Assembly (NCBI RefSeq): GCF_009905375.1
Contig: NC_133653.1
Span: forward strand, 55,731,663 to 55,795,662
Direction: 5' to 3'
From: Apium graveolens
Taxonomy: Eukaryota; Streptophyta; Magnoliopsida; Apiales; Apiaceae
Length of the DNA stretch: 64,000 bases
Positions 1 to 11,525 of this stretch are shown here, one piece after another (position 1 is the stretch's first letter; the number at the start of each line of letters is the position of its first letter). Below the pieces are notes generated by a model. It ran no database searches. It was not told the DNA's origin and was given only the letters and a program-made list of their open reading frames with translations. Made by a program: the position numbers and the translations under genes.

Positions 1-1542
1 TTTCTTTCCAAGGAAGAACCAAAGAAGGTAGAAGAAGCTTTGTTGGATCCTAATTGGATTTTAGCTATGCAGGAGGAGCTAAACCAATTTGAAAGGAATA
101 ATGTATGGAAGCTGGTGCCCAAGCCTAAAGGAAAGAATCCAATAGACACCAAATGGGTATTCAGAAACAAGATGGATGAAAATGGCATAGTAGTCAGGAA
201 CAAAGCTAGATTGGTTGCTAAGGGCTATTGTAAACAAGAAGGAATAGATTTTGATGAAACATTTGCTCCTGTTGCAATACTCAAAGCCATCAGAATCTTC
301 TTAGCCTATGCAGCCCATGCCAATTTCAAGGTCTATCAAATGGATGTCAAAAGTGCCTTTCTAAACGGAGACTTGGAGGAGGAAGTTTATGTCAGTCAAC
401 CTCCTGGTTTTGAAGATCCAAATTTTCCAGAACATGTCTATTATCTTTTGAAAGCACTTTATGGATTGAAGCAAGCACCTAGAGCCTGGTATGACACTTT
501 ATCAAAGTTCCTTTTGAAAAATCATTTCACAAGAGGTATTGTAGATAAAACTTTATTCTTTAGAAATGTTAATGGCTCTAGTATACTTATTCAAATTTAT
601 GTAGATGATATTATTTTTGGCTCTAAAGATGAGAATCTTTGCAAAACGTTCGCCAAATTGATGCAAAGTAATTATGAAATGAGTATGATGGGAGAACTAA
701 CTTACTTTCTTGGTTTGCAAGTTAAGCACGTTAGTGATGGAATATTCATTAGTCAAACTAAATATATTTTTGATCTTTTAAAGAAGTTTGATCTAATGGA
801 TTGCACATCTGCAAAAACTCCCATGGCTACTGCAACTAAGCTTGAGTTAAACACTACTGAAAAGTCTGTGGATATTTCAAGTTATAGGGGCATGGTTGGC
901 TCACTTCTGTACTTAACAGCTAGTAAGCCAGATATAATGTTTGCTACATGTTTATGTGCTAGATTTCAGGATGATCCTAGAGAATCTCACTTAATAGCTA
1001 TTAAGAGGATTTTCAGATATCTCAAGGGAACACCAAAACTTGGCATTTGGTACCCTAGAGATTCTGGTTTTGATCTAACTGGTTATTCAGATGCAGATTA
1101 TGCAGGTTGTAGAATTGATAGAAAAAGTACTACATGAACCTATCAATTTCTAGGAAACAAGCTTGTGTCCTGGTTCAGTAAAAAGCAAAATTCAGTTTCT
1201 ACTTCTACAGCTGAAGCTGAATATATTGCTGCTGGCAGTTGCTGTGCACAGATTTTATGGATGAAAAATAAATTGCTAGACTATGGTTTGCAAGTTGAAA
1301 GGATTCCTATTTTCTGTGATAACACAAGTGCAATTGCCATCACTGAAAATCCAGTACAACATTCAAGGACAAAGCACATAGATATCAAGTACCACTTCAT
1401 AAGAGAACATGTAATGAATGGTACTGTGGAACTATATTTTGTTCCAAGTCAGAAGCAGCTTGCAGATATCTTTACCAAGCCACTGGATGAATCCACCTTT
1501 TCAAGGTTGGTAAGTGAGTTAGGTATGCTTAATTTTTCTTAA
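1..1542 (+). pseudogene. pol: Copia pol, RT and RNase H part, one nonsense codon
   Basis: This encodes the C-terminal part of a copia polyprotein, which copies the element RNA into DNA in virus-like particles. Reverse transcriptase motifs are clear: [20 protein letters not shown] near 340-400, [14 protein letters not shown] near 460-500, and the catalytic [10 protein letters not shown] near 595-622. RNase H follows, with [14 protein letters not shown], the STAEAEYIAAGSCCAQ block near 1210-1250, HSRTKHIDIKYHFIREH, and the usual copia ending ADIFTKPLDESTF before the stop at 1540-1542. One in-frame TGA at 1135-1137 interrupts RNase H; copy 2 has Gly (GGA) at this place, so a single change explains it. 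The 5' end of the gene is outside the window. The 365-residue and 125-residue open stretches are in the same frame. Confidence 0.95.
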
Positions 1543-2059
1543 ATCTATATGAGATAATTTGCAAGTTGAAATGCAGCCAAAAATTTAATTGATTTTTCAG
1601 TCTTGGATGAAATTTTGGCTAAGTCAAAATTTACATCTCTACGGATGACCCTTATCCATCGAGTTTGATCATCTGTCGGTATACTATTTGCTAATAAAAA
1701 TCAATTATTTTTCTGGAATGTTTTATGACTCGACGGATAACAGTCTATCCTCATCTGTCGAATTGTCTTAATCTCAGCCGTTAATTTCCTGAACATTATC
1801 CATCGAGTATACTTACAGTTTGTGAGCATAACACAACGGATAATGGGTGGAATTTTTACAGTTTATTTTAAACGGCTATTTTAGGCAATTTTCATTGGTT
1901 ACTTTATTTTACTTTATTATTTTAGCAGTTATTTTTGAGATAGTATAAAAGCTTATTTCATTTCAATTGCTTTTCTTTTATCATTCTCAAATCAACTGCT
2001 CAAATTTCTTTCTCTTTCAAAGCACTTACTCTTTCTCTTTAAGATCTCATTCTCTAACA
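1543..2059 (+). other. Non-coding pol to post-pol spacer with palindromic motif copies
   Basis: This spacer between the pol stop and the post-pol start has no ORF. It contains several copies, in both orientations, of the family 1 motif CTCGACGGAT/ATCCGTCGAG with small variations: near 1640-1680, 1730-1760, 1797-1806 and 1833-1845. Pairs are often inverted and could form hairpins. The last 100 bases are CT-rich (for example CTTTCTCTTT near 2030-2041), resembling a leader just before the ATG at 2060. TAGTATAAAAGC near 1940 could be a TATA box for a subgenomic transcript, but this is only inference. The same spacer in copy 2 lies at 36062-36583 on the other strand. Confidence 0.75.
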
Positions 2060-5000
2060 ATGGCGCCCGTTGTCAAGATTGTATCTCAAACTGGGTTTAT
2101 TTATTAGAAGAAAAATTTCACTGTGCTAGTAAACAAGGGTATTCAGCAATCTGGTGACTATCACAAGATGATGGACTTTGTGAAGAATTGCAAGCTTAGC
2201 TATGCCATGCTGGAATCTCCCACAATCTTTTGTGAAGTTGTTGAAGAGATGTGGACCACTGCTACATACAACTCAACAGATAAGACCATCACTCTAACCA
2301 TTAAAGGTAAAGAATTATGTATCAATAGTGATGTTATAAAAGCATGTTTCAAGATTCCTGATAACACTGTGACCTCACCACATACTGACACTGACATAAT
2401 CAATATGCTTAATTCCATGAAATATGCTCTTTCTACTTCTAAGTTAAGTGACATTAGGAGACTGGGCCTTAGGAAAGAATGGAGTTTTATGTGTGATGTA
2501 GTGACAAAGGTCTTTTCAGGAAAAGTCAGTAATTTTGATTCAGTCAATATCTCCGTGCTTAACATGCTCCACATGCTAGTTACAGATAAGTTCTATAATT
2601 TCAGTGACCATGTTTTGTTTGAGTTGGGTTTCAAACTAGGAGAGTTAAATAAGAGAGGTAAGAATGTGTATTATGCTAGATTTTTTATGATGTTAGCTAA
2701 CCATCTCTCTGAGGGTATTGTGCTTGAGAACCCTAACAACAAATTAGATTGTTGGGTTCAAGAGAGAATGCTCATTGCAGATTTGAACAGGGCCAATCAT
2801 CACAAGGAGGTGCCACTGTTCTATTTCCCTGTAATGGAAGCACCTCAGGTACGTGAAGTAAGTTCATCTATCCCTACTACTACTCCAACCTCACTAATTT
2901 CTTTGAGTTCCAGTGTAGCCATGGCAACTGTGTCAATGACCCAACAGTTGCCTACCCAAGCTACCAAACCTACAAAAATTTCAATACCCAAATCAAAGAA
3001 AGCTCCCTCTGGTATCTCTCAAAAGATACCAGTTGCAAAATCCACCAAAACCAAAGAGGGGAGTGTGCAGGTGGGTAAGACAAGTGAGGGAAGAGGTGAA
3101 CATAAAAGAAACCCTAAGGATAAGGATGGAGAGTTGAGTGGTTCCCAGCCTAGCCACACTGCAGTTTCCCAACAAACTGCAGTGCTTAAAAAGGATAAAA
3201 GCTCATTTCTAGCTGCATCCTCCCAAAAGGATGTAGTTATTGAACAAAGCTCTCAACCAAGAGCACATGCCAAGAGGGTTAGGGACACAAGCTCACCCCA
3301 AACTTATGCCAGAAAGAAGAAATATAAAACCCTTGGGGATGCACAGGGTACACACACTGTGCAAACTGGTGCTAAAGACACAATCACTGCACCTTCACAA
3401 ATTCTGTTTGATGTGACTCCAATAAATGTAGAGTCACAGCCAAAATCTCTAGTAATAGAAGCACCTCAAACACCAAACTCACCCACAAACTCACTGGATG
3501 TGGATATGATAAACACATCAATTCCTGATTTCCCTTCTTTAACTTTGTTGGGGAAGCCAAAATCTAGTGCAAGTGAGTATCATCTTTTAGATGATTTGTT
3601 GGCTCACTTGCCCATTCTTTCAGGAACTGTTGAATCATCTGTGCCCAAAATATCTTCAATCAGCACAAAGTCCACAATAGTTTCCATTCCTAGTTCATTC
3701 ATTTCTACTCTCTCGATGGATATTGCTCATCCATCGAGTAGTGATTGTATCCCGACAGATAAGCTTAACAGCAGTTATCCGTCGGATAGCAAAACCACTC
3801 ACCCGATGGATATCACTCATCCGTCGAGTATCTCTGCACAGCTTCAAACTTCATTTATTTCAAGTGCAGAAGAATTAGTGGTTGTACAATCACTATTAGG
3901 ATTGAGAGAGAAGAGTGTTTTGAGTGAGAGTCTGGGTTGCTCTCAGGAAAAAGAAGAGGAAATGAGTGAAATTATGCAATCTATTTCTTCAGGATTGGAA
4001 AAAGAAAGTGAGAGGAGTCCCACCTTAGAAGGTGAATGTGAGGGTGTGAGGGCGGGGAGCCAGGGTGAGACCCTAATGCAACAAAAGAGAGAAAACGAGA
4101 GAAATGCAGGTACTGGAGCTATAAGGATGGATGTTATTGCTAGTGAGTTAATGAATGTTCAGGATGTAGACATGGAGGGACTATCTCAGCAACCTAAAGC
4201 TGTTATAGATTCCACCTTCCTTGATGCTGAGGCATTTACTCACCCTGTTCCAGCTTATCAACTTCTAGCTGAACAGGGCAATGACAATGCAGAAGGGATG
4301 CTCAATCTGGTGCATACCACACAGTCTATGATAAGAGCTAAGGATGCCATCACAGCTTTGCCCTCTACAACTGGTGATGTGGATTATGAGACTGGTGGCT
4401 CAGCTGATTTCTTTGGTGATGAAAGTGGGGATAGTGAAGATGAAGTAATGGACATAGGGGGAGAAGTAGATTCCAGTTCAAAATCAGGTATGCTATCATG
4501 GGCATTTTCAAAGCACTATGATGAGCACTACTTCAAGACAACCCTGATCCAACTAATCAATCAGACAAATACTGCTCTTCAAACCACTTCAAATGCCAGC
4601 ACCAAGAAGCTCCTTCAGGCACATCTAGCCTCTCTGTAACTTCAACAAATTCAAGGCTTCCAACATGCTAGGGATGTAAACACCATCAAGGGTGATATTG
4701 AGGAGATAAAGAAGGCCATTTCAGACAAGATGGATTCTAAACTTCCAGAAGCTACAATGCTTGACATCAAGAGGCAATTAAGGAAAAATTCTGATCTTGC
4801 AACCAAGATAGATGCCTTGGATACAAGAATGCCAGCCATGGAAGCATCTTTAACAGCCATTCATCTTCATCAAGCCCAACAGAAAGATTTACTTCAAAAC
4901 TGGTGGCTACTCAAACCCCCTCCTCCACTCAACTTGATGATAACAAAAAGGGTGAGAAAGGACCAAGTGAGGGGGAGAAGCTTCAAATTCAAATCAGTAA

Positions 5001-6610
5001 AGTAATTGTGCCTTCAATTACTATCTGAAAGCCATCAGTTACAGACAGTATAGATCTGATAAATGCAGCAGCAGCCAACTTTAGAGCAGCTGAAATGAAG
5101 CAGTTGAAGCTAATCAACTGGGAGAAGATTGATGAGGATATACAAAAGAAGTTTGGACTAGTCAAGGAGCCAGTAAAGTCAGCCATCCATCACTCTCAAG
5201 TCAAGCAAATTTCTGTGAATGAGATGAGTATGAATTATCTGGAAAGGGGACAGTCATCTTGTATCAAATCTCCAAAGGCTGAAATAATTCTGAAACCAAG
5301 GATAAATTATCCAAAATTATCATTGAAGAACCCTTTGGATACTGTGTATGAGACACATAAGCCTGATGAAAAGAAGCTTCTGTCAAGGTCAATTGCTTTC
5401 TACAAAGATCCAGCTGATTCAGCTTCCAAAAAGAGAATTGCTAAAATTTTCAGGAATGGGAAAGAAATTTGTGTGGTGGCTGGACATCCTCAATTTGCTC
5501 AAGCAAAGAGAGAAGAAAAGGCTAGATTGAAGCAGGAAAAGAAGCAAGCTGCTCTAGATGCTAAAAAGGCTAAACAAAAGAAAGAGCAAATTGTTATCTT
5601 GGCCAAGCTACATGCTGTAAATTCATCACAACAAATTCTTGATCAGCCGTCTGAAATCATTGAATCTCAAGATCCAAAGAAGCAAGTTGAACAACAGAAG
5701 AAGTCTCCAAGAATCAAGGAATTGGATAAAAGAACCAAAAGGAAACTGGACATTGTTGATAAGGAATTAGAGAATTAGTTTCCCAAGGAATCCACTCCAA
5801 CTACAACTCAAGCATCAAAACCCTCTGTGGTATTTGAAGATATCAAGGTGGTGGATCCTTACAGGAACATTCATGATGAACCTATTGTGCCTAAGGATGA
5901 GCCAATAGAATGGGAGAACATACCAATTCCTAACTTCAATCTGCCAATCCTTAACAAGCCAAAGAGAACAAAGTCAAGAGCAGTCAAGAAAGTGAAGTTG
6001 TCACCTCTTAAATCCAAATATCTAGTCAAAGCTCAATCTAAAGTCAACAAAGGAGATTATATGTACTTGTGTAACATCAAGGAGTTTTCTGATCTAAACC
6101 TCTATCTAGATGAACTAGATGAAGTGAGAGGAATTGATGCATACAGAAACCTACCTGAAAGGTTAGTGTTCAAGTACAAGGAAGGAAAAGTAGCCACTTC
6201 ACAGGATCCTTCAAGAAAGCCAAGCTGTACTGATTAAGGTTTACTCATCTTTTAAGAAGAACTTTGGGTTCAATGTTACTGCAAGAAGATTGGTACTGAA
6301 GAAGATTGAAGAACTAAGGAGTTTTAGAGCTAAAGATGCACTCTCAAAGACTCTAATCATCCTTTACACAGGGAGAAGAGTGCATCTAAGGCCCTACTGG
6401 CTTATGGAGTTCATGGATGACAAAGGAGTGAGAAGAATTTTCAAATTAGAAGACCAACTGAGCATCTCTAGCAATGAGAGTCTCTTGGAAATGCAAGAAA
6501 AGCTAAATCTCTCATAATCTGATGAACTGGAATTCCACAGGCAGCTCCAAAATCAGATTGAAGAAAACAACAGAAAGCTTAGAAAGAGATCCAGACCTTC
6601 AAGGAACTAG
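2060..6610 (+). pseudogene. Sirevirus post-pol ORF ('envelope-like'), broken
   Basis: This is a second large gene after pol, about 1,500 codons in its undamaged form, now cut into open pieces 2123-4639, 4730-5005, 5095-5778, 5827-6237 and 6290-6517. The ATG at 2060 is chosen because the product starts MAPVVKIVSQ, matching MEPVIKIMSQ in copy 2; a TAG at 2105-2107 breaks it. TAA at 4637-4639 is another in-frame stop, and a frameshift follows near 4890. Parts in order: a folded N-terminal domain of about 230 residues; a long Ser/Thr/Pro-rich, probably disordered stretch; a coiled-coil-like part (4650-4870); a Lys/Glu/Ala-rich helix (about 5500-5600, KKQAALDAKK); and a C-terminal part containing HLRPYWLMEF. 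I see no signal peptide or membrane segment. Function unknown; named after its position in Sireviruses. Confidence 0.85.
3714..3832 (+). repeat. Palindromic motif cluster inside the post-pol ORF
   Basis: At least six copies of the family 1 motif lie within 120 bases of coding sequence. The first pair has 10-base arms CTCGATGGAT and ATCCATCGAG around a 7-base loop. Later pairs are CCGACAGAT with ATCCGTCGG, and CCGATGGAT with ATCCGTCGAG. The reading frame stays open through the cluster and gives a repeated peptide of the form MDIxHPSS. The matching place in copy 2 (34300-34415, other strand) has the same arrangement. Confidence 0.9.
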
Positions 6611-6797
6611 ATAAATCTGCTCAGGCTAGAGGAGCATCTTGAAAATGACTGTGAGCAAAACTTTGTACATTTTGTTAATTGAAACACTTTTCAGTATTAT
6701 CTACTTTCTTTTAAAGTTGTATTTTTAGGGTGTTTTGTTATCATCAATATCTCTTAATTTATGGCTACAATTCCAGTAGACATAAATTGGGGGAGAT
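6611..6797 (+). other. 3' untranslated segment and polypurine tract
   Basis: A short AT-rich non-coding stretch follows the post-pol ORF. It ends in the purine-rich TTGGGGGAGAT at about 6787-6797, directly before the LTR. In the retrotransposon life cycle this RNase H-resistant tract primes plus-strand DNA. Copy 2 has the same tract at about 31252-31262 on the minus strand. Confidence 0.88.
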
Positions 6798-7818
6798 TGT
6801 TGTGTATATGTGGTGTACTTGATGATTTTCTGAACAAAACACCTTGGTAGATTTTACTTTGTGAAAATGTAGCACTCGACGGATAAGGATTATAGTCCCG
6901 ACGGATAACTCATTTCAGTCCCGACGGATGATGACTTATTATCCATCGAGTGAGTAGCTTATGTAACAATAAGTCTGTAGCACGATCCGGCATACACATT
7001 GTTTAGAATCTGTAGTAGCACCTAAGTCATATTGACTGTAACTAGATATCCAGAATAGGTTGATTAATTGTATATAGATGATGTCTTGTAATTCTGCATA
7101 AATGAAATGGAGTCAAGTGCCTGATTGCTACCCGACGGATAAACAACAGATCGACAGATGATCATTAACTCGACGGATGATCATAAACCCAACGGATAAA
7201 GAATTCAAATATATGTTGACAGTGACAACACAGTCACATGCGTCGAGTGTATGCAAATGGAATGTGGTAGCCTATTCAACTAGGTTTTAGAGAACAAAGA
7301 AGCATTTCCATTTCCATACTATTATGAAGATATTCAAAGATGCTGGAATAGAATAATGAAGTAGCATTGTATTAGACTCGATAGTTTTTGTTTTATTATT
7401 TTATCTTATTGCTTTGTAATCTTGGTGATATATATAAACTAAGAAGCAGCATATAGAAAAGTAACTAAGGAACTAAGCAACCAAGAGAGAAACATTTGTA
7501 AGCTATATTCTTAGCATTTTTCTCATTCTTAGTTGTTATCATTTTGTAAGCAGTTGTGAGCTTTGTGCACACAGAGTTCTCTCGATATATATTATATATC
7601 TCTGGTGGAATCATTCAAATCCACCAGAAAGTTTATAAAGACTCTTTTTTTAATTACTTGTGTTTTGATTCATTTCAAGTAACTATTCCGCATTCTGCTA
7701 ATCAATTCACACCTATATATATATATTTGAGTTAGAACATTTTTATTCAAGAAAAAGTTTCAAGAATTCCATTCAACCCCCATTCTGTAATTCTTGTTAC
7801 ATTGTTAAGGGACTAACA
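6798..7818 (+). repeat. 3' LTR of Sirevirus family 1, copy 1
   Basis: This LTR of 1,021 bases starts TGTTGTGTATATG after the polypurine tract and ends GGGACTAACA. The limits are supported by the copy 2 LTR (30195-31251), which has matching ends in reverse. The upstream half carries two motif clusters, 6874-6950 (four copies) and 7131-7245 (four or five copies), all upstream of the TATA box at 7429. A C-rich stretch (AACCCCCATTC near 7776) lies close to the end. The next bases, GCATA, would be one half of the target duplication, but the other half is outside the window. Confidence 0.92.
7429..7437 (+). promoter_or_regulatory. TATA box of the family 1 LTR
   Basis: TATATATAA sits in the context CTTGGTGATATATATAAAC. 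Copy 2 has the same context in reverse near 30594-30605 (GGTTTATATATC on the plus strand). Transcription would start about 30 bases downstream, near 7465, so the motif clusters lie in the U3 promoter part of the LTR. Confidence 0.6.
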
Positions 7819-9131
7819 GCATAGAACAAATTCTTCTCTCCCTTATGTAAAGTTGCAGATGGATACGTCTTCCAAAAATTGTGTTCAATAATCTTCAGAT
7901 CTTCCCATATAGCACATAGAAAACATTTTGGAACTCAGAAAATCATAACCCAAAAATCTCTCCCCCAAGGTGAAATATCCCTTCCTTAGTACAATTGAAG
8001 TTGGAAACTCCCCTTCTTAGTTTCAGAAAAACTATTAAATCTTGATAATCTCTATATTTTTTATATAATCTCTCCCCCTTAGTTGAGTAATCCTTCAAAA
8101 TGTATCATAGTGGAATCTTAGGATCAAACAACCAAGTAAAGAGGTTATATGTATGGTAACCATTTTCTTACAGTGCAAGTGTATGATTTATGTTTAGTGA
8201 TCTCACATTGTGTTTCACTCCACTCTAAACTCAAGTATTTGTCACTCAGTCTCACAGTGTGTCACTCACTCAAAGCTCCAAACATCCGAGTGTACCTGCA
8301 AGAAAATCATTTTTATAGAAAAGTTGTCTTCCACCTTCTAGGATGGAAACTCTCAGTCAAGAGATTCAGAAATGTTCCTTCTGAGAGGGGAAAATTAAGA
8401 ATTTTTAAGTGGCATAATTCCTGATATCCCTCAACTTTCATGAAGAAGTATACCTCATAAACTCATCAGATAATATCTGAGTCCTTATTTACAAGTTGTT
8501 ATTTTGACTAAGTCAAAATCATTTCCAGATTTGAATTCTGGGAAGATAATCAATGATCAATGATATGCCATTAGGGATCAAAGATTTCTTCTAAAGTCTG
8601 TGAAGACTTATCAGGGTAACCAATCTAGGATCATAAACCCATATTCAATAATAGAGTATAGATAAATGTATCCCAGATCTTAGGATCTCAATCCTAAACT
8701 TAAAATCAGAAAAGATGAGCCTAGGCATGGTCTTGTATCATAACCCAATCCATAGATCAGATTTAATAGTCCAAGATCATAAGTTCTCATTCAATATCAA
8801 AGATAATAAGCAGAAACATGCTCTAGGATTTCAACCATTATTATTGACCTTGATATAGTATAACAACAATTGTTGCGTCAATACCTTCCTTGTGTGTGTG
8901 AATCTCACATGTGAATTGGAAATATTTTAATCAAAGGGTAGTGACTCTCATTCAGAGGCCTTGACCGATAGTACAATTTCAATAGATAACATTATGTTGA
9001 GAGAATGCACCTAGTAACTGTTTATATGCATTTTCAGCACTACATCCTTTTGAGAGAATACAGATGGGCTTACTGATGTCTCGGGTTATAGTTACTCCAC
9101 TTCTTTGTGAGAGACAGAGTTGTAAGGTTGA
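7819..9131. other. Unclassified repeat-like DNA, left part
   Basis: There is no convincing gene here. The 91-residue frame at 8149-8424 has no recognisable domain. Two CT-rich stretches, ATCTCTCCCCCAAGG near 7956 and ATCTCTCCCCCTTAG near 8065, look like reversed polypurine tracts. This suggests, weakly, the 3' non-coding end of an older minus-strand retroelement. The tract continues at 23321 on the other side of gypsy element A. Confidence 0.45.
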
Positions 9132-9136
9132 CCTTT
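9132..9136 (+). repeat. Target site duplication CCTTT, left copy
   Basis: CCTTT directly precedes the 5' LTR of element A and recurs at 23316-23320 directly after its 3' LTR. A 5-bp duplication is what gypsy integrases make. Confidence 0.93.
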
Positions 9137-11316
9137 TGTAATAACCCCAATTTTTGGAAATTTTTGAAACCCTTATGAATAGTGTTTTTGCTGAATGAGA
9201 AAACTGTTCATGCCACGCTATGTAGGGGTTCTGTTATTGATCTTATGGGATATTATTAGTACTCTATGAAGTATATAAGTGTATGTAAAGATCGTCAGAA
9301 TCCAATTCCGAACACTTTGGTTTTTCCCAGAAATCCACAAGATACGGAGAGAATTGAGTATAAGGTAACAGGATAAAAAGGATTTAAATTAAAGGATTAT
9401 AATAGAGGATCATAAAAAGGATTATAATGTATTGAGAAAGGTTAAGGGAACCTAAGTAATAAGATCCCGGGTATGATCCTCAAACGATAAACAAGAACGA
9501 AAGATAAGCGAACCGTACAACAGATCAGCGGTCATTAGGCAAACGATTAGGAAGCTAATCAAAGGGTTTAATGGGAGTGATGTCATCCAACCAATAGAAA
9601 GGAGACAAGGAAGGGAGGATGACATCATAAGGGTGACATAAGCATGACATGGAAGAAGGGAGGTGTGGTTGATTAAGGACCACACAAATTCAAGGGCAAG
9701 GTGGTAATTTGCTAAATCAAAAACAAAACCAAGCCAACCAACTAGCAAATCATTTCATCAAAAATCAAAAAAAATCAGCCAAGGCATTTGTTCATCACCT
9801 AGCTCTCGGCTTTTCACTTTTTTTCAAAGCTAAAATTCTCAAAATCAAGATCCAAGCATCCTTAATTGGTAAGAAAATTCCCTAACCATCTTTATGCTTA
9901 GTTATGGCTATATCATGAGTTTAAGCCATTAATTCTTTCTCTAGCTTCTCCATTTAATCAATGAAGAAGACAATGAATAGTGTTTTCAAGTTTTTAACTT
10001 GAACTTTTTCTTGTTTTCTTAAAGATCCAAGCTTTCCTAAGGCTTCTCCAAGCTTCTTAAGGCTTCCTAGCTCAACCCACCACTTCAAGGAAGGTATACC
10101 ATTTTCAAACCCTAGGTTCATATATATTATAAGGTGATTTTGATGAGTAGGATGTTATTGTAGTTGTTGTTATGATTAGAGTTTGAGATTTGGAATGGTA
10201 GTGAAATGAAATGGTAATTTTGTGGTTTTGATTTAAAGAAACTTAAGAATGATTAAAGTAAAGTTTAAGCATAAGTATGAATGGTTAAATTGAATTGGTT
10301 GGGGTTGTTATGATGTGATAAGGATGGGTGTTTGTTGTGTGTTGGATTTGAGGATGGTTGTGTTGATTGTGGATAGTTTAAAAAATGGGAAATCGCGTAA
10401 ACATAGCCGTCGTAACGTCCGATTTTCTTTGGACTGTTTTTGTGCATAGCATTAGGACCCGAGAACCCCCTGCTAAATTGTGACCACTGCCATGTTTAGA
10501 TAGCTCATGTTACGAGCTTCGTTTTGATATGTAGTTCGTTCGATTCCGATTTACGGTTTAGGAGAAACGACCGTTTCAAGTAACGGCGTTTCGCGGACGA
10601 AACTTTTTCCCTCGCCTTACTTTGAAACATAGGTTAAAGACCAAAAAGGACTAATTGAAGTATGAAACATTTTTGGTAAGTGTGTTAGGCAGTTGGTAAG
10701 ACACTCGCGAAGGAATCGCCTTAAAACTCGTAAAGGTTAAATTATTAAAAATGGTGGAGCCGAGGGTACCCGAGTGACTTAAGCGAATCAGTGAGCGCAA
10801 AACGAGCGTTAGAGTCTAAGTTAGTTAAAGTATAGATTTACAAGTGACTTTGGTTTAATTCCAACTTACTTGTTGCTTATAGGTTACCAGACTCGTCCCG
10901 AGCCATTCGTAACCCCCAGTCGCTCAGGCAAGTTTTCTACCCGTTATACTGTTGTTGTGATGTAAATATATGTATATGCATTATCTTGTGATATTGCATG
11001 ATTGTTATTAGCAAATTTTGTGATATATTGGAGCATGCTAATATGGTATATATGCATGTCTGTTTCGTAATCTGGTTATCTATCTGTTGATTTCAATGCT
11101 TATAGTTGCATAATACCTATGCTAGAAATAAGCAAGTAGTTGCGTATACCCTTAGTATAGGGGATAAAAGGTGAACATATTTCTAAACCGGGAGTCGATG
11201 TTCCCGAGTATATATATATATATATATATTTATTTATATATATATATATATATGGATATAGTTTTTAAAACTATTAATCGAATAAGGTTTATTCGATAAC
11301 TTTAACTTTATTTTAT

Positions 11317-11525
11317 TATTGAATATTATTTCAAATATTATTCGAAGGCGTATGACTCCTTTACATTATTTATTGAATATTATTTGAATATTCATTTGAG
11401 GATGTATGACTCCTTTATTTTATTTAATGAATATTATTTATAATATTCATTCGAGGTATTATGACTCAGCTTATTTTATTTATTGAATATTATTTGAATA
11501 TTCATTTGAGGATCTATGACTCCGA
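11317..11525 (+). repeat. Four tandem units of about 55 bp in the element A 5' LTR
   Basis: Each unit has GAATATTATTTGAATATTC, an imperfect palindrome (GAATATT/AATATTC), followed by a stretch ending TATGACTCC. Element A has four units; element B has five (52090-52345). Confidence 0.8.

Larger units (their letters stand above)
1..7818 (+). mobile_element. Sirevirus-type Ty1/copia retrotransposon, family 1, copy 1 (3' part)
   Basis: The window opens inside the reverse transcriptase of a copia element. The order RT, RNase H, non-coding spacer, long second ORF, polypurine tract and LTR is typical of Sireviruses, the copia lineage with an extra ORF after pol. The 3' LTR runs from TGTTGTG at 6798 to ACTAACA at 7818. 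Gag, protease, integrase and the 5' LTR lie left of the window, so age and target duplication cannot be read here. Copy 2 of the same family lies in the opposite direction at 30195-38680. Single stops and frameshifts make this copy non-functional, although long frames remain, so decay is recent to moderate. Confidence 0.93.

Noticed and set aside
2060..6610. Envelope glycoprotein gene
   Set aside because: No signal peptide, transmembrane segment or cysteine-rich ectodomain is seen; only the position after pol recalls an envelope gene.
8149..8424. 91-residue frame in the unclassified tract
   Set aside because: No domain, no sensible composition and no counterpart elsewhere in the window.
9452..9748. 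98-residue minus-strand frame, repeated identically at 19304-19600
   Set aside because: The identity comes from the LTR copies of element A being recent. In element B the frame is shorter and its end differs (50134-50379), so there is no sign of a kept protein.
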